From: SZUA-35 sp963781035 | Lineage (GTDB): Bacteria > Actinomycetota > Acidimicrobiia > Acidimicrobiales > SZUA-35 | Length of the DNA: 64,000 nt | Assembly (NCBI GenBank): GCA_963781035.1 | Contig: CAWAEN010000007.1 | Location: forward strand, 310,001 to 374,000 | Reading direction: 5' to 3' | Shown: positions 19,070 through 27,753 of the stretch, one piece after another | How positions within the stretch are numbered: position 1 is the first letter of the stretch | Layout of the letters: each line of letters opens with the position of its first letter | Translations under genes and position numbers: made by a program | Notes under the pieces: generated by a model | Database searches by the model: none | What the model saw: the letters and a program-made list of their open reading frames with translations, nothing else | What the model was told of the DNA's origin: nothing

Positions 19070-19615
19070 ATGTCCAACGGCGATCTCCTGCAGAGATTCG
19101 CCGACGGTGACGAGGCTGCCTGGGCCGCCATCGTGTGCAGGTTCGAACGCCTCGTCTACTCGGTCCCGCTCCATTGCGGGCTCGGTCCTCACGACGCCGC
19201 CGACGTGACGCAAGCAACCTTCGCCGCTCTCATCAACCAGAGTCAGACGATTCGTCAACCGGATCGACTCGGTTCGTGGCTCTCCACGGTGGCCCGTCGC
19301 CTCACGTGGCGCCAACTGGAACGGCGCCGACGAGAGGCGCCTGCCGGTGCCGACCTCGAGAGCATTGTCGACCTCGATCGAGTGAGTGAATCGGACCACG
19401 CGGATCGTCTTGCGTTCGATGCAGAGGTGTACGACGCCCTCAACCGCCTCTCACCCAGCTGTCGAGAGCTGATCACCCATCTCTTCCTCGACACCGATGA
19501 GCCGACCTACGCCGAGGTCGGTGACCGTCTCGACCGCCCGGTCGGAAGTATCGGACCGACCCGCCAACGATGTCTCGACCGCCTACGCGAAGTGATCGAG
19601 GAGCTTCGGGGATGA
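19070..19615 (+). CDS. ECF-like RNA polymerase sigma factor
   Basis: 181 residues from the ATG at 19070; the frame is open from 18914 and a GTG at 19004 is another candidate. Region 2 is seen in LLQRFADGDEAAWAAIV and the DVTQATFAAL core-binding stretch. Region 4 is LSPSCRELITHLFL with a helix-turn-helix (TYAEVGDRLDRPVGSIGPTR). There is no region 3, so it is of the ECF type. No anti-sigma factor with membrane or zinc motif adjoins. Instead it heads a unit with a small beta-rich protein and a TPR-CHAT protease, with 48 and 6 base gaps. A 15-bp duplication overlaps its stop. Confidence 0.88.
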   Translation: MSNGDLLQRFADGDEAAWAAIVCRFERLVYSVPLHCGLGPHDAADVTQATFAALINQSQTIRQPDRLGSWLSTVARRLTWRQLERRRREAPAGADLESIVDLDRVSESDHADRLAFDAEVYDALNRLSPSCRELITHLFLDTDEPTYAEVGDRLDRPVGSIGPTRQRCLDRLREVIEELRG

Positions 19616-19632
19616 GCGCTTCGGGGATGAGG
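19603..19632. repeat. 15-bp direct duplication over the sigma gene stop codon
   Basis: Two adjacent copies of GCTTCGGGGATGAGC (14 of 15 identical). The first contains the TGA that ends the sigma gene. Because the unit is a multiple of three, the second copy places another TGA in the same frame five codons on. Confidence 0.85.
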
Positions 19633-19663
19633 CAGGACGGAAGGGACACCACCACACGACGAC

Positions 19664-20149
19664 GTGGCGATCACGCTGCGCAGACTCGCACGCGAGCTCG
19701 GCAGCAGATCCGTCCCTCACGGCCTCCGGGCCGCTCTGCGCGACCTTCCGCGGACAGCCGTTGCGAACGGCCACGAAGAGCTTCAGGTCGTGTCGGACTC
19801 TCGGTTTGCCGAGGACCGCACGCTGGTCAGAGGGGCCACCCTCTCGGGCTCGCGCCTGGTGACCCTCTCGGCCGCGACCATCGACCTCGCGGTCGACGTC
19901 CTTCCTGACCAACGCTCCCGTCGAGCTTCGATTCGAGGCGTTGTGTTGCCCGTCGACGAGCAGGGCCCACTCACGATCTCGATCGGCCTGCGTCGCATGC
20001 CATGCGACGAACATGGACAGTTCCGAATCGACGACATGCCATTCGGTTCCTTCGCCGGCACGGTCGAGTCTGCGCCGACGGGGTCCTCCCAGGGTGGAGC
20101 CTCCGAACGAGGTCGGTTGCTGGCGAGCTTCACCCTCGTCGTCGACTGA
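19664..20149 (+). CDS. Small beta-rich protein between sigma factor and CHAT protease
   Basis: 161 residues from a GTG. The N-terminal third is basic and helical (ITLRRLARELGSRSVPHGL). The remainder is strand-rich and ends in CDEHGQFRIDDMPFGSFAGTVE, which has the spacing of a carboxypeptidase-regulatory-like fold (TDxxGxFxIxxLPxGxY). No enzyme motif, signal peptide or membrane segment is visible. It lies 6 bases before the CHAT gene, so translation is probably coupled. Position suggests a partner, regulator or cleavage substrate of the protease, or a link to the sigma factor; that is inference. Confidence 0.72.
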   Translation: MAITLRRLARELGSRSVPHGLRAALRDLPRTAVANGHEELQVVSDSRFAEDRTLVRGATLSGSRLVTLSAATIDLAVDVLPDQRSRRASIRGVVLPVDEQGPLTISIGLRRMPCDEHGQFRIDDMPFGSFAGTVESAPTGSSQGGASERGRLLASFTLVVD

Positions 20150-20155
20150 TCGGCG

Positions 20156-22925
20156 ATGGCAACCGAAACGATCCACGATCCACCCGACCGCGTCGACCTC
20201 GCCGACGCCATCGATCGCCTTTCCCACTGCCTGCCGGACGTCACGGTGGCCGGTCGGCAACGAATCCGGGAGCTGGTCGAACGAGCCGGCGGGTCCGGCG
20301 ACCGGCGACTCGAGGCCGAGGCCACCTATCACCTGGCCCGAGCGCTGATCGAGGCAGGACATTTCGCCGAGTCACGAACGCACCTCGATCGCTCCCGCGC
20401 CCTGTTCGAAATGGTCGGTGATGAGCTCGAGGCGATCAGGATCACCCTCGGCGAGATCGCTCTCTTCTGCCTCACCGGTGATCCGCGTCGGGCAATCGAG
20501 GTCGGGCGAGCAGCCATCGGACAGCTGACGTCGTTGATCGGCAGCGATTCAGAGGCCCTCCAGTGGCGACCAGCTTCACTCCTTCTTGCATCGATGCGCG
20601 CCAATCTCAGCATGGCCCTCGTCACCGTCGGCGAGTACGAAGAGGCGCTCCACCATTCCGATGCCGTCGTTGCGATTGCGGACACTCTCGATTCCGGGCA
20701 CCGGGGCCTGCTGTTCTCGAATCGTGGGTATCTCTTCATCGAGATGGGTCGGCCACGACTCGGGTTGCCGTGGCTCGATCGTGGTTCGGCGATCCTGAGC
20801 GTGAGCGACGTTCCGGCCAGGGTCGCCAGGAACCTGTCCTGGGGGCGCGCGGCCACGCGATGCTCGGGAACTACGGCACGAGCATCTCGATGCTCCACCA
20901 GGCGCAGAGGGACCTCGCCGATCTCCCCGACGCTCCAGACCACCACGCCATTCGCGTCGACATCGCACGGGTGTTCTCGATGATCGGCCGTTCCGGCGAT
21001 GCGCTCGAGATCCTCGACGAGGTCGTGCCGAAGATGGCCGGCACGGTGCTGCTCAACGACCGAACGGCTGGATTGCTGCTCGCTGGTGAACTCCTGGCCA
21101 AGGTCGACTCGGCCAGGGCTCGGGATCTCTTCCTGGAAGCGAGAGACTTCTCGGCGCAGCCGGTCATCGTCGCGCCGCAGCCCAGGTGGCTCTCTCGCTC
21201 GCTGAATCGCTCTCCTGGTTCGACCATGACGATCTCGTCCTCGTCACTGGAGCCATCGAGCACCTGGAGCAGTTCGGCACGGCAATCGATCGTGTCCGCT
21301 GGCGGGTCGTCGCGGTCGAGATCGGCCTGATCGACAGCCCGACCGAGATCCGAACGACGATCGATGACGCCGAGGCGATTGCCTCGGATCTCGTGGCACC
21401 ACACATCCAGTGGAGGCTGGCGTTCCAGCGCGGAAAGCTCGAGATGGCGAGCGGGAAGCTCGAAGCGGCGCGACTCGCACTGGGCACCGCCACCGAGATT
21501 CTCCACCGCCTTCGGTCGAACATCACAGACGAGTTGCTCCGGAGCCACTTCCTGGCCGGCCGGCGAAGCGCCGTCGACTCGCTGTGCTCGGTGCTCCTCG
21601 AGCTCGATCTGGCCACCGAGCTGATCGATCTGCTCGATGAGTCATACGGCATCACTCTCGTCGAGCGGGTTCGGGCCGACCTGGCCGGCGATCCGCGGGA
21701 GACAAAGATGGAGCTGGGCAGGCTCTACGACGAGATGAACGGCGCAGACGGGCGACGGTTGGAACTCATCCAACCGCGTGTGGCCGAGCTCGAGCACCGG
21801 ACCGTCTCAGGCCACACCCTCGACTCGTGGACGGGTGACCCGTCGATCAGACGGCAGCGGGACGACAGCAGGATCGACCGGGCCGGCAACGTCGATGCTG
21901 CGCTGATCGTGTTCGGCGAACTCGATCACGAGGTCTTCGCCGTCGTGGCGGAACCGGGAACTCGCGCCCGTCTCGTCCGCCACATCACCACAGTCGAGCG
22001 GCTGCTCGAAACTCGGGTCGAGCTCTCGCTTCTCCACCGCCGGCGGGCTGCGAAGGCGCTGTTCCACCGTCGCTCGGCGTTCGACGCTCCGATGCTCGAC
22101 CTTCTCGGCGACATGCACGATCAGCTTGTTCGTCCCCTCGATCTCTCCGAAGCTCCAACCACGGACCGGCTGGTCATCGTTCCGCCGCCGAGTGCCATCG
22201 ACGTTCCATTCGGCGCACTCCACGACGGAGCCCAGCATCTCATCGAGCGGGCCACGATCACCTTGGCTCCGAGCCCGAGCGTGGCGTCGGCGATGTCGCT
22301 CAGGCAACAGTTGTTCACCCGTCGCGTTGACGCAATCGGAGGGCGGCCGAGGATCCTGGCCATCGGTGTGGGGGCAGAAGGAATCCCTTCCTCGGTGCTC
22401 GAAGCGGCGGAGATCGGGATGCGCACCGGAGGGACATCAGTGTGCGGCGATGATGCGACGGTCGAACGGGTGTGCCAACTCATCCCCAGCCACGATGTGA
22501 TCCATGTTGCCGCCCACTCACTCTCGAGGTCATCTGACCCCTGGAACAGCGGCCTCCAACTCGCCGATCGGTGGATCACCGGTGCCGAGATCAGCACGTG
22601 GCAGCTCGATGGCCAGGTGGTGGTGCTCAGCGGATGTGACACCGGCCTCCAGACGAACAGCGAGTTCGGCGGTTCCGGCACATCACTGGAGTTGCTCGGG
22701 CTCCCGCGAGCATTTCTCGCGGCCGGTGCATCCGGGGTCGTCACGACGCTTTCGGATCTCGACGATGCAGGGGCGATCGATTTCATGCGCCCACTCCACG
22801 ATCACCTTCGGACGCTGCCGCCGGATGAAGCGGTCCGTCGCACCCAGCTCGAGATCCTCGACGCCAACCGCTCCATTTCGACCTGGTCGAGCATCGGCTT
22901 CGTCGGTGGTCCGTCCGTGCTCTGA
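20156..22925 (+). CDS. TPR-CHAT caspase-like protease, two frameshifts
   Basis: About 923 codons. The N-terminal half is helical tetratricopeptide-like repeats (ATYHLARALIEAGHFAESR, NLSMALVTVGEYEEALHHS, RVFSMIGRSGDALEILDEV). The C-terminal third is a CHAT peptidase domain with VIVPPPSAIDVPFGALHDG, the catalytic His in HVAAHS (codon 22515-22517) and the catalytic Cys in LSGCDTG (codon 22635-22637). Both dyad residues are intact. Two breaks, at the G run 20841-20845 and the CCC at 21181-21183, are each repaired by adding one base to the run, giving LSWGARGHAML and APQPQVALSLAE. An error is therefore more likely than decay. It closes the sigma/small protein/CHAT unit. Confidence 0.88.
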
Positions 22926-22989
22926 ATGTGCTCTGAAGCGTTGCCAGGGATGAGCGCTGACGGATGAGCGCTGACGGATGAGCGCTGAG
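22917..22989. repeat. Two sets of short tandem repeats after the CHAT gene
   Basis: An 11-bp duplication (GTGCTCTGAAT then GTGCTCTGAAG, 22917-22938) overlaps the CHAT stop codon. Ten bases on, three copies of a 14-bp unit (GGATGAGCGCTGAC, 22948-22989) follow; the last copy differs only at its final base. Both look like slippage products. Confidence 0.85.
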
Positions 22990-23251
22990 GGACGATGACG
23001 GCTGGGGTCGGAGGTGGGCACAAGTCGTTGCGCCCACCTCTGGCCCCTGCGTGCGGCCTCTCTCCTCACCGCGGTGAGGCTCTCTCCGCCAGCTGTCGGC
23101 CTTTGGTGCGGCGTCCGACACGAAACATGTGTCGCAGTGGCCGGCGGAAAGTACATCGGAGGGACAAAAGATTCTCGACGGTCTTTGGCGGGAAGTGGGA
23201 CGTGAGCCTGACACCGTGAAAGATTGTTCCTGGAACGAGAAGGGACTCTCC
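22926..23251. other. Intergenic region between CHAT unit and monooxygenase-esterase gene
   Basis: This gap of about 325 bases holds the 14-bp repeats and a strong hairpin at 23004-23047. The remaining 200 bases have no convincing gene. An open frame in phase with the downstream gene reaches back to 23129, but its residues look non-conserved. The promoter of the downstream gene should lie between about 23100 and 23230; I see no clear -10/-35 pair. Confidence 0.6.
23004..23047 (+). terminator. Hairpin terminator of the sigma/CHAT unit
   Basis: Arms 23004-23019 (GGGGTCGGAGGTGGGC) and 23032-23047 (GCCCACCTCTGGCCCC) pair over all 16 positions as RNA, with two G-U pairs and a 12-base loop. No U tract follows. 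Placement about 80 bases after the CHAT stop suits transcript termination. Confidence 0.7.
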
Positions 23252-25876
23252 ATGAGCACGATGGTGAACACGACAACTGACACGGCTGATCACGCAGCTT
23301 CGTCCGGCGCCGAGCCGAGGAGTTCCACATCCGTCGATGTCGCCGTGGTCGGTGCGGGATTTGCCGGGCTGTACCTCATGCACAGGCTGGCCGGCCTCGG
23401 TCTGTCGGCCGTCGGATTCGACACAGCCGACGATGTCGGCGGCACCTGGTACTGGAATCGGTATCCCGGAGCCCGGTGCGACGTCGAGAGCCTCGACTAC
23501 TCCTACAGCTTCGACCCCGAACTCGACAGCACCTGGCAGTGGACGGAGCGGTACGCCACACAGCCTGAGATCCTGGCGTACCTCCAACACGTCGCCGACC
23601 GTTTCGACCTCAGGCGTCACTTCCGATTCGAAACCCGAGTCGAGTCTGCGGTGTGGAGCGACGAGACCGGGCGATGGACGCTGACGACCGATGCCGGCGA
23701 CCTCGTCGTCTGTCGTTTCTACGTCATGGCCTCGGGCTGTCTCTCGCTTCCCAAGCAGCCGGACGTGCCCGGTGCAGGAACGTTCGATGGCGAGGTCTAC
23801 ACCACTGGCCGTTGGCCTCATGAACCGGTGGATCTCGACGGAAAACGGGTGGCCGTCATCGGCACTGGTTCGTCGGCGATCCAGTCGATCCCGATCATCG
23901 CTGCGCACGCGGCCGAACTGACCGTCTTCCAGCGAACGCCCAACTTCAGCATCCCGGCTCGGAACGGTCCCGTCGATGAGGCCAAGAAGGCCGAGATCGA
24001 TGCCGACCGGGCCGCCTACCGCGAGCGTGCACGGTGGAGCGGCTCCGGGGTGCCCCGGGAACGAAGCGAGATCGGTGCGCTGTCGGTTTCGGAGGAGGAG
24101 CGACGCACTGCGTATGAGAAGGCGTGGAACACCGGCGGCCTGTTCTCGCTCGGCAGCGCATTCAACGACCTTCTCGTCAACGAGGCCGCCAACGAGACCG
24201 TCGCCGAATTCATACGGGAGAAGATCGCCGGGATCGTCGACGATCCCGAGACCGCGGCGTCACTGATGCCGGACAGCTACCCGTTCGGTACGAAGCGCCC
24301 GTGCCTCGACGACAACTACTTCGACGTCTACAACCAACCGCACGTTCATCTGGTGGATCTCCGCAAGGAACCGATCTCTACCATCACGCGGACCGGGATC
24401 GAGACCGCCGAGCAGACGATCGAGATCGACGTCCTCGTGTACGCGACGGGCTTCGATGCCATGACGGGGGCGCTGGTCTCGGTCGACATCGCCGGGCGGA
24501 ACGGCCTGACGCTCGCCCAGAAGTGGGCAGACGGACCAAAGACCTACCTCGGTCTCACCACCGCCGACTTCCCGAACCTCTTCATGATCACCGGCCCGGG
24601 AAGTCCGTCGGTCCTGTCGAACATGGTCGTGTCGATCGAACAACACGTCGATTGGATCTGCGACTCGATCGGCCACATGGAAGCGAACGGCTACGAACGG
24701 ATCGAACCGACACCGGTCGCCGAGGCGGCGTGGGGTGAACACGTCAACGACTACGCGTCGATGACGCTCTACCCTCAGGCCAACTCGTGGTACATGGGAG
24801 CGAACGTCCCGGGCAAGCCCCGCGTGTTCCTTCCCTACGTCGGAGGGGTCGACCGCTACCGAGCCATCTGCGACGAAGTCGTCGAGCGGGGTTACCTGGG
24901 CTTCACGTTCTCCGGGGTGAACGGCTCGACGACCAACGACGGTGTGATCTGCCGGCTCAAGCCGGACGTGCAGATCATGTTGGAGGTCGTCGCAGAGATG
25001 GGCATGCCTCCACTGGAGTCGCTCCCCGTCGACGACGCTCGTGCTTTGTCCGATGCCGGCAAGGCCGTCCGTCCTCCCGGGCCAGACGTTGGCGACATCA
25101 TCGACGGCACCTTCCCCGGCGCTGGCGGCCCGCTCGACTACCGGCTCTACCGACCATCGTCACCTGGCCCGCATGGCATCGTCGTGTACTACCACGGCGG
25201 TGGCTGGGTCCTCGGCGACGCGATCTCCGACGATCCGCTGTGCCGTGATCTGTGTGTGCGAACCGACGCGATCGTGATCTCGATCGACTACCGCCATGCC
25301 CCCGAGGCGATGTTCCCCGCTGCATTCGACGATGCCATGGCGGGGCTCGCATGGGTGCGTGCCAACGCCGACTCACTCGGTGGCGCAGCCGACAGGATTG
25401 CCGTGGCCGGCTGGAGTGCCGGTGCCAATCTGGCGACGGTCGTTGCCCAGGCGAGCCGTGACGATGGCCAGCCCGGGCTGCGGGCACAGGCGTTGCTGAC
25501 TCCGGTCACCGACGCAACGACCCTGCGTCCGTCGATGAACGACAACGCCGATGGCTACATGTTGACCAAGCCGCTGATGGGGTGGTTCTTCGACCTCTAC
25601 GTTGCTCCGGAACACCGAGCCGATCCCCGGGTCTCGCCCCTCCTGGCCGAAGACCTGTCCGGACTGCCTCCGGCGATCGTCGTCACATGCGAGTTCGATC
25701 CGCTACGCGACGAAGGTGCCGCCTATGCCGGTGCCTTGGCCGATGCGGGCAACGAGGTCGCCCATGTGCAGGCCGACGGACAGATCCACACATCGATCCC
25801 CGCGGTCGACGCCCTCCCCACGGGTGCGCCTCATCGTGCCGCCATCGCCGACTTTCTCCGCAACCACCTCATCTGA
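23252..25876 (+). CDS. Baeyer-Villiger-type monooxygenase fused to alpha/beta-hydrolase
   Basis: 874 residues from the ATG at 23252, which has AAGGGA about 7 bases upstream; the frame is open from 23129. Residues about 30-545 are a class B flavin monooxygenase: GAGFAG (34-39), GGTWYWNRYPGARCD, NADPH motif IGTGSSA. The Baeyer-Villiger fingerprint reads FDGEVYTTGRWP (178-189), with Thr where His is normal. Residues about 590-874 are a hormone-sensitive-lipase-like esterase: oxyanion loop HGGGW near 647, nucleophile GWSAGA (Ser722), acid in DPLRDEG (about 816), His in QIHTS (about 846). Ketone oxidation and ester cleavage could thus occur in one chain. The frame is uninterrupted. It converges on an acyl-CoA dehydrogenase that could take the acid product. 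Confidence 0.9.
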   Translation: MSTMVNTTTDTADHAASSGAEPRSSTSVDVAVVGAGFAGLYLMHRLAGLGLSAVGFDTADDVGGTWYWNRYPGARCDVESLDYSYSFDPELDSTWQWTERYATQPEILAYLQHVADRFDLRRHFRFETRVESAVWSDETGRWTLTTDAGDLVVCRFYVMASGCLSLPKQPDVPGAGTFDGEVYTTGRWPHEPVDLDGKRVAVIGTGSSAIQSIPIIAAHAAELTVFQRTPNFSIPARNGPVDEAKKAEIDADRAAYRERARWSGSGVPRERSEIGALSVSEEERRTAYEKAWNTGGLFSLGSAFNDLLVNEAANETVAEFIREKIAGIVDDPETAASLMPDSYPFGTKRPCLDDNYFDVYNQPHVHLVDLRKEPISTITRTGIETAEQTIEIDVLVYATGFDAMTGALVSVDIAGRNGLTLAQKWADGPKTYLGLTTADFPNLFMITGPGSPSVLSNMVVSIEQHVDWICDSIGHMEANGYERIEPTPVAEAAWGEHVNDYASMTLYPQANSWYMGANVPGKPRVFLPYVGGVDRYRAICDEVVERGYLGFTFSGVNGSTTNDGVICRLKPDVQIMLEVVAEMGMPPLESLPVDDARALSDAGKAVRPPGPDVGDIIDGTFPGAGGPLDYRLYRPSSPGPHGIVVYYHGGGWVLGDAISDDPLCRDLCVRTDAIVISIDYRHAPEAMFPAAFDDAMAGLAWVRANADSLGGAADRIAVAGWSAGANLATVVAQASRDDGQPGLRAQALLTPVTDATTLRPSMNDNADGYMLTKPLMGWFFDLYVAPEHRADPRVSPLLAEDLSGLPPAIVVTCEFDPLRDEGAAYAGALADAGNEVAHVQADGQIHTSIPAVDALPTGAPHRAAIADFLRNHLI

Positions 25877-25891
25877 CCAGCGGGCGAGTGT

Positions 25892-27094
25892 TCAGTCTCG
25901 AAGGGTGCCGACCTTCAGATCCTTGAAGGCCACACCGCGGTCGACCGAGATGTCGCGAGGCAGGCCGAGTACCCGATCGCCGATGATGTTGCGTTGGATC
26001 TCGTCGGTCCCGCCGGCAATCGACGACGAGAACGAGCCGACCGTCTGCTTCTGCAGATCGCCTGCGGCGTCGTCCCCCTGCTCCCAGGCCATCGATTCCG
26101 GGCCGGCGATGTTCATCAGGATCTCCCGCATCCGCCACTGGATCACCGATCCGAAGAGCTTGCCGAGCGAGCCGCCGGGGCCCGGGGTCTTGCCCGCCTT
26201 CATCTCCTCGCGGGTGCGCATGGCGACCAGCGACTTGGTCGTCTCCATCGAGTAGATCTGAGCGAGGTCCTGACGGACCAGCGGATCGGCGAGCTTGCCC
26301 GATCGCTCGGCCGCATGGCGAAGCATCCTGAAGTTGGGCGTGTTGATCTTGCCGGACCCGATCGTGCCGATGGCCACCCGTTCGTACATGAGCATGGCCG
26401 TGGCCTGGTTCCAGCCGTTGTTGAGTTCGCCGAGCAGATTCTCCACCGGAACACGAACGTCGGTGAAGAACACCTCGTTGAAGTGGCTGCCGCCGTCGAT
26501 CTGGTGGATGGGGCGGATCTCGACGCCCTCACTCCGCAGATCGAGGATGAACATCGAGATGCCGGCGTGTTTGACCGCCTCGGGGTCGGTGCGGGCGATC
26601 AGGATGGCGTACTCCGAGACGTGGGCGAGTGTGGTCCAGACCTTCTGACCGTTGAGGATGAACTCGTCGCCGTCACGTTCGGCCTTGCTCTGCAGACTGG
26701 CGACATCGGAGCCTGCGCCGGGTTCGGAGAACATCTGGCACCAGAGGGTCTTGCCCGAGATGTTGTCCGGGAGGTACTTCTTCTTCTGTTCCTCGGTGCC
26801 GAAGTCGTTGAGCATCGGCTGACACATGCCGTGGCTGATGACGAAGTCGCTGGTCATGAAGGGGAAGTTGACGACCTCTTCGCGGAAGATGGCGTCGTGT
26901 TTCTGCGTGAGCCCGGCGCCGCCGTACTGCTCCGCGATCGTCATTCCGGCGAGACCGGCTTCGGCCAGCTTGCCCATGTAGACCTTCTGGAGATCGAGAT
27001 CCCGGGCTGCCTTTGCATCGGCATGCTCCTCGAGGAAGCTGCGGACTTTCGCTCGGAATTCGGCAGTTTCGGTGTCGGTGAGCACATCGGACAT
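25892..27094 (-). CDS. Acyl-CoA dehydrogenase
   Basis: 400 residues, the normal length, from the ATG at 27094 with GAGGAG upstream; the open frame reaches 27133. Family motifs in order: EQYGGAGLTQKHDAI, FAD-contacting LWCQMFSEPGAGSD, EFILNGQKVWTTLAH, and C-terminal IAGGTDEIQRNIIGDRVLGLPRD. The TDEIQRN block is the conserved FAD/dimer contact. Catalyses the first step of beta-oxidation with electron transfer to ETF. It is divergent from the marR-thiolase operon and likely shares its operator, completing a beta-oxidation set. Confidence 0.92.
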   Translation of the reverse strand: MSDVLTDTETAEFRAKVRSFLEEHADAKAARDLDLQKVYMGKLAEAGLAGMTIAEQYGGAGLTQKHDAIFREEVVNFPFMTSDFVISHGMCQPMLNDFGTEEQKKKYLPDNISGKTLWCQMFSEPGAGSDVASLQSKAERDGDEFILNGQKVWTTLAHVSEYAILIARTDPEAVKHAGISMFILDLRSEGVEIRPIHQIDGGSHFNEVFFTDVRVPVENLLGELNNGWNQATAMLMYERVAIGTIGSGKINTPNFRMLRHAAERSGKLADPLVRQDLAQIYSMETTKSLVAMRTREEMKAGKTPGPGGSLGKLFGSVIQWRMREILMNIAGPESMAWEQGDDAAGDLQKQTVGSFSSSIAGGTDEIQRNIIGDRVLGLPRDISVDRGVAFKDLKVGTLRD

Positions 27095-27164
27095 GGAGAT
27101 CTCCTCGGATTCGAATGGACTGGTGGCGAACACATCCGGACGACGTTTTGTCGTGGCGGGCAGA

Positions 27165-27192
27165 CATGATTGTATAGTGACAGACAGTCATG
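27165..27192. promoter_or_regulatory. Inverted repeat operator and likely leaderless promoter of the marR operon
   Basis: CATGATTGT (27165-27173) and ACAGTCATG (27184-27192) form an inverted repeat with 8 of 9 matches that ends on the marR start codon. A nested dyad TGAC-N5-GTCA sits at 27178-27190. A TATAGT (27173-27178) would set a transcript start within a few bases of the ATG, implying a leaderless message. Placement suggests MarR autoregulation and control of the divergent acyl-CoA dehydrogenase. Confidence 0.55.
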
Positions 27193-27753
27193 AGTGAAAC
27201 TGTTGCAGAACATACTGCTGGCCCCAGCTCCGGTCACGAACTCGATGCGTCGCCTTGGATGCGAGTGGAGAGCACACTCATGGCCACGGCTCGGCTCATT
27301 CGAGAGGCCTACGACAATGCCCTCGACGGCCTCGATCTCAACCTGACCGAGGCGAGCCTTCTCGCCTATGTCGTCGAGAGCGGTCCCTTCAAGCAGACGT
27401 CCCTCGCCGACCACTTGGCGATCGGGCGAGCTGCCGCCGGCAACGTCATCGATCGACTGGAGGAACGGGGCCTGGTCGAACGCCGGAGCGACGAGTCCGA
27501 CCGCAGAGTCTGGCTGGTGGCACCGACGAGCGCCGGCAAGGACCTCGCCGACCAGATCACCACCATCGACGTCGAACTGCGCCACCGCCTGCGCCTCGGC
27601 ATCGACCGCCACGAACGACAGATGCTGGCCAGCCTCCTCGTCCGGCTCCAGCGCAATCTGGCGACCACCCCCGTGGCACCGTCCTCCCCCGCAACAGCCA
27701 CCTCACCTTCGTCCCATTCCGATCCATCAACCACAGACAGGAAACGCACATGA
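27190..27753 (+). CDS. MarR family transcriptional regulator
   Basis: 187 residues, winged helix-turn-helix. The DNA-binding region is FKQTSLADHLAIGRAAAGN followed by the wing RLEERGLVERRSDESDRRVW, where the DxRxxx stretch is typical of MarR. The C-terminal 35 residues are low-complexity Ser/Thr/Pro. Ligands for such regulators are often acyl-CoAs or aromatic acids. Its stop overlaps the thiolase start (ATGA), so it is translationally coupled to the beta-oxidation genes it probably controls. Confidence 0.88.
   Translation: MSETVAEHTAGPSSGHELDASPWMRVESTLMATARLIREAYDNALDGLDLNLTEASLLAYVVESGPFKQTSLADHLAIGRAAAGNVIDRLEERGLVERRSDESDRRVWLVAPTSAGKDLADQITTIDVELRHRLRLGIDRHERQMLASLLVRLQRNLATTPVAPSSPATATSPSSHSDPSTTDRKRT

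Noticed and set aside
27255..27749. N-terminal extension of the thiolase frame over marR
   Set aside because: The extension has shadow composition; thiolase similarity begins at the ATG overlapping the marR stop.
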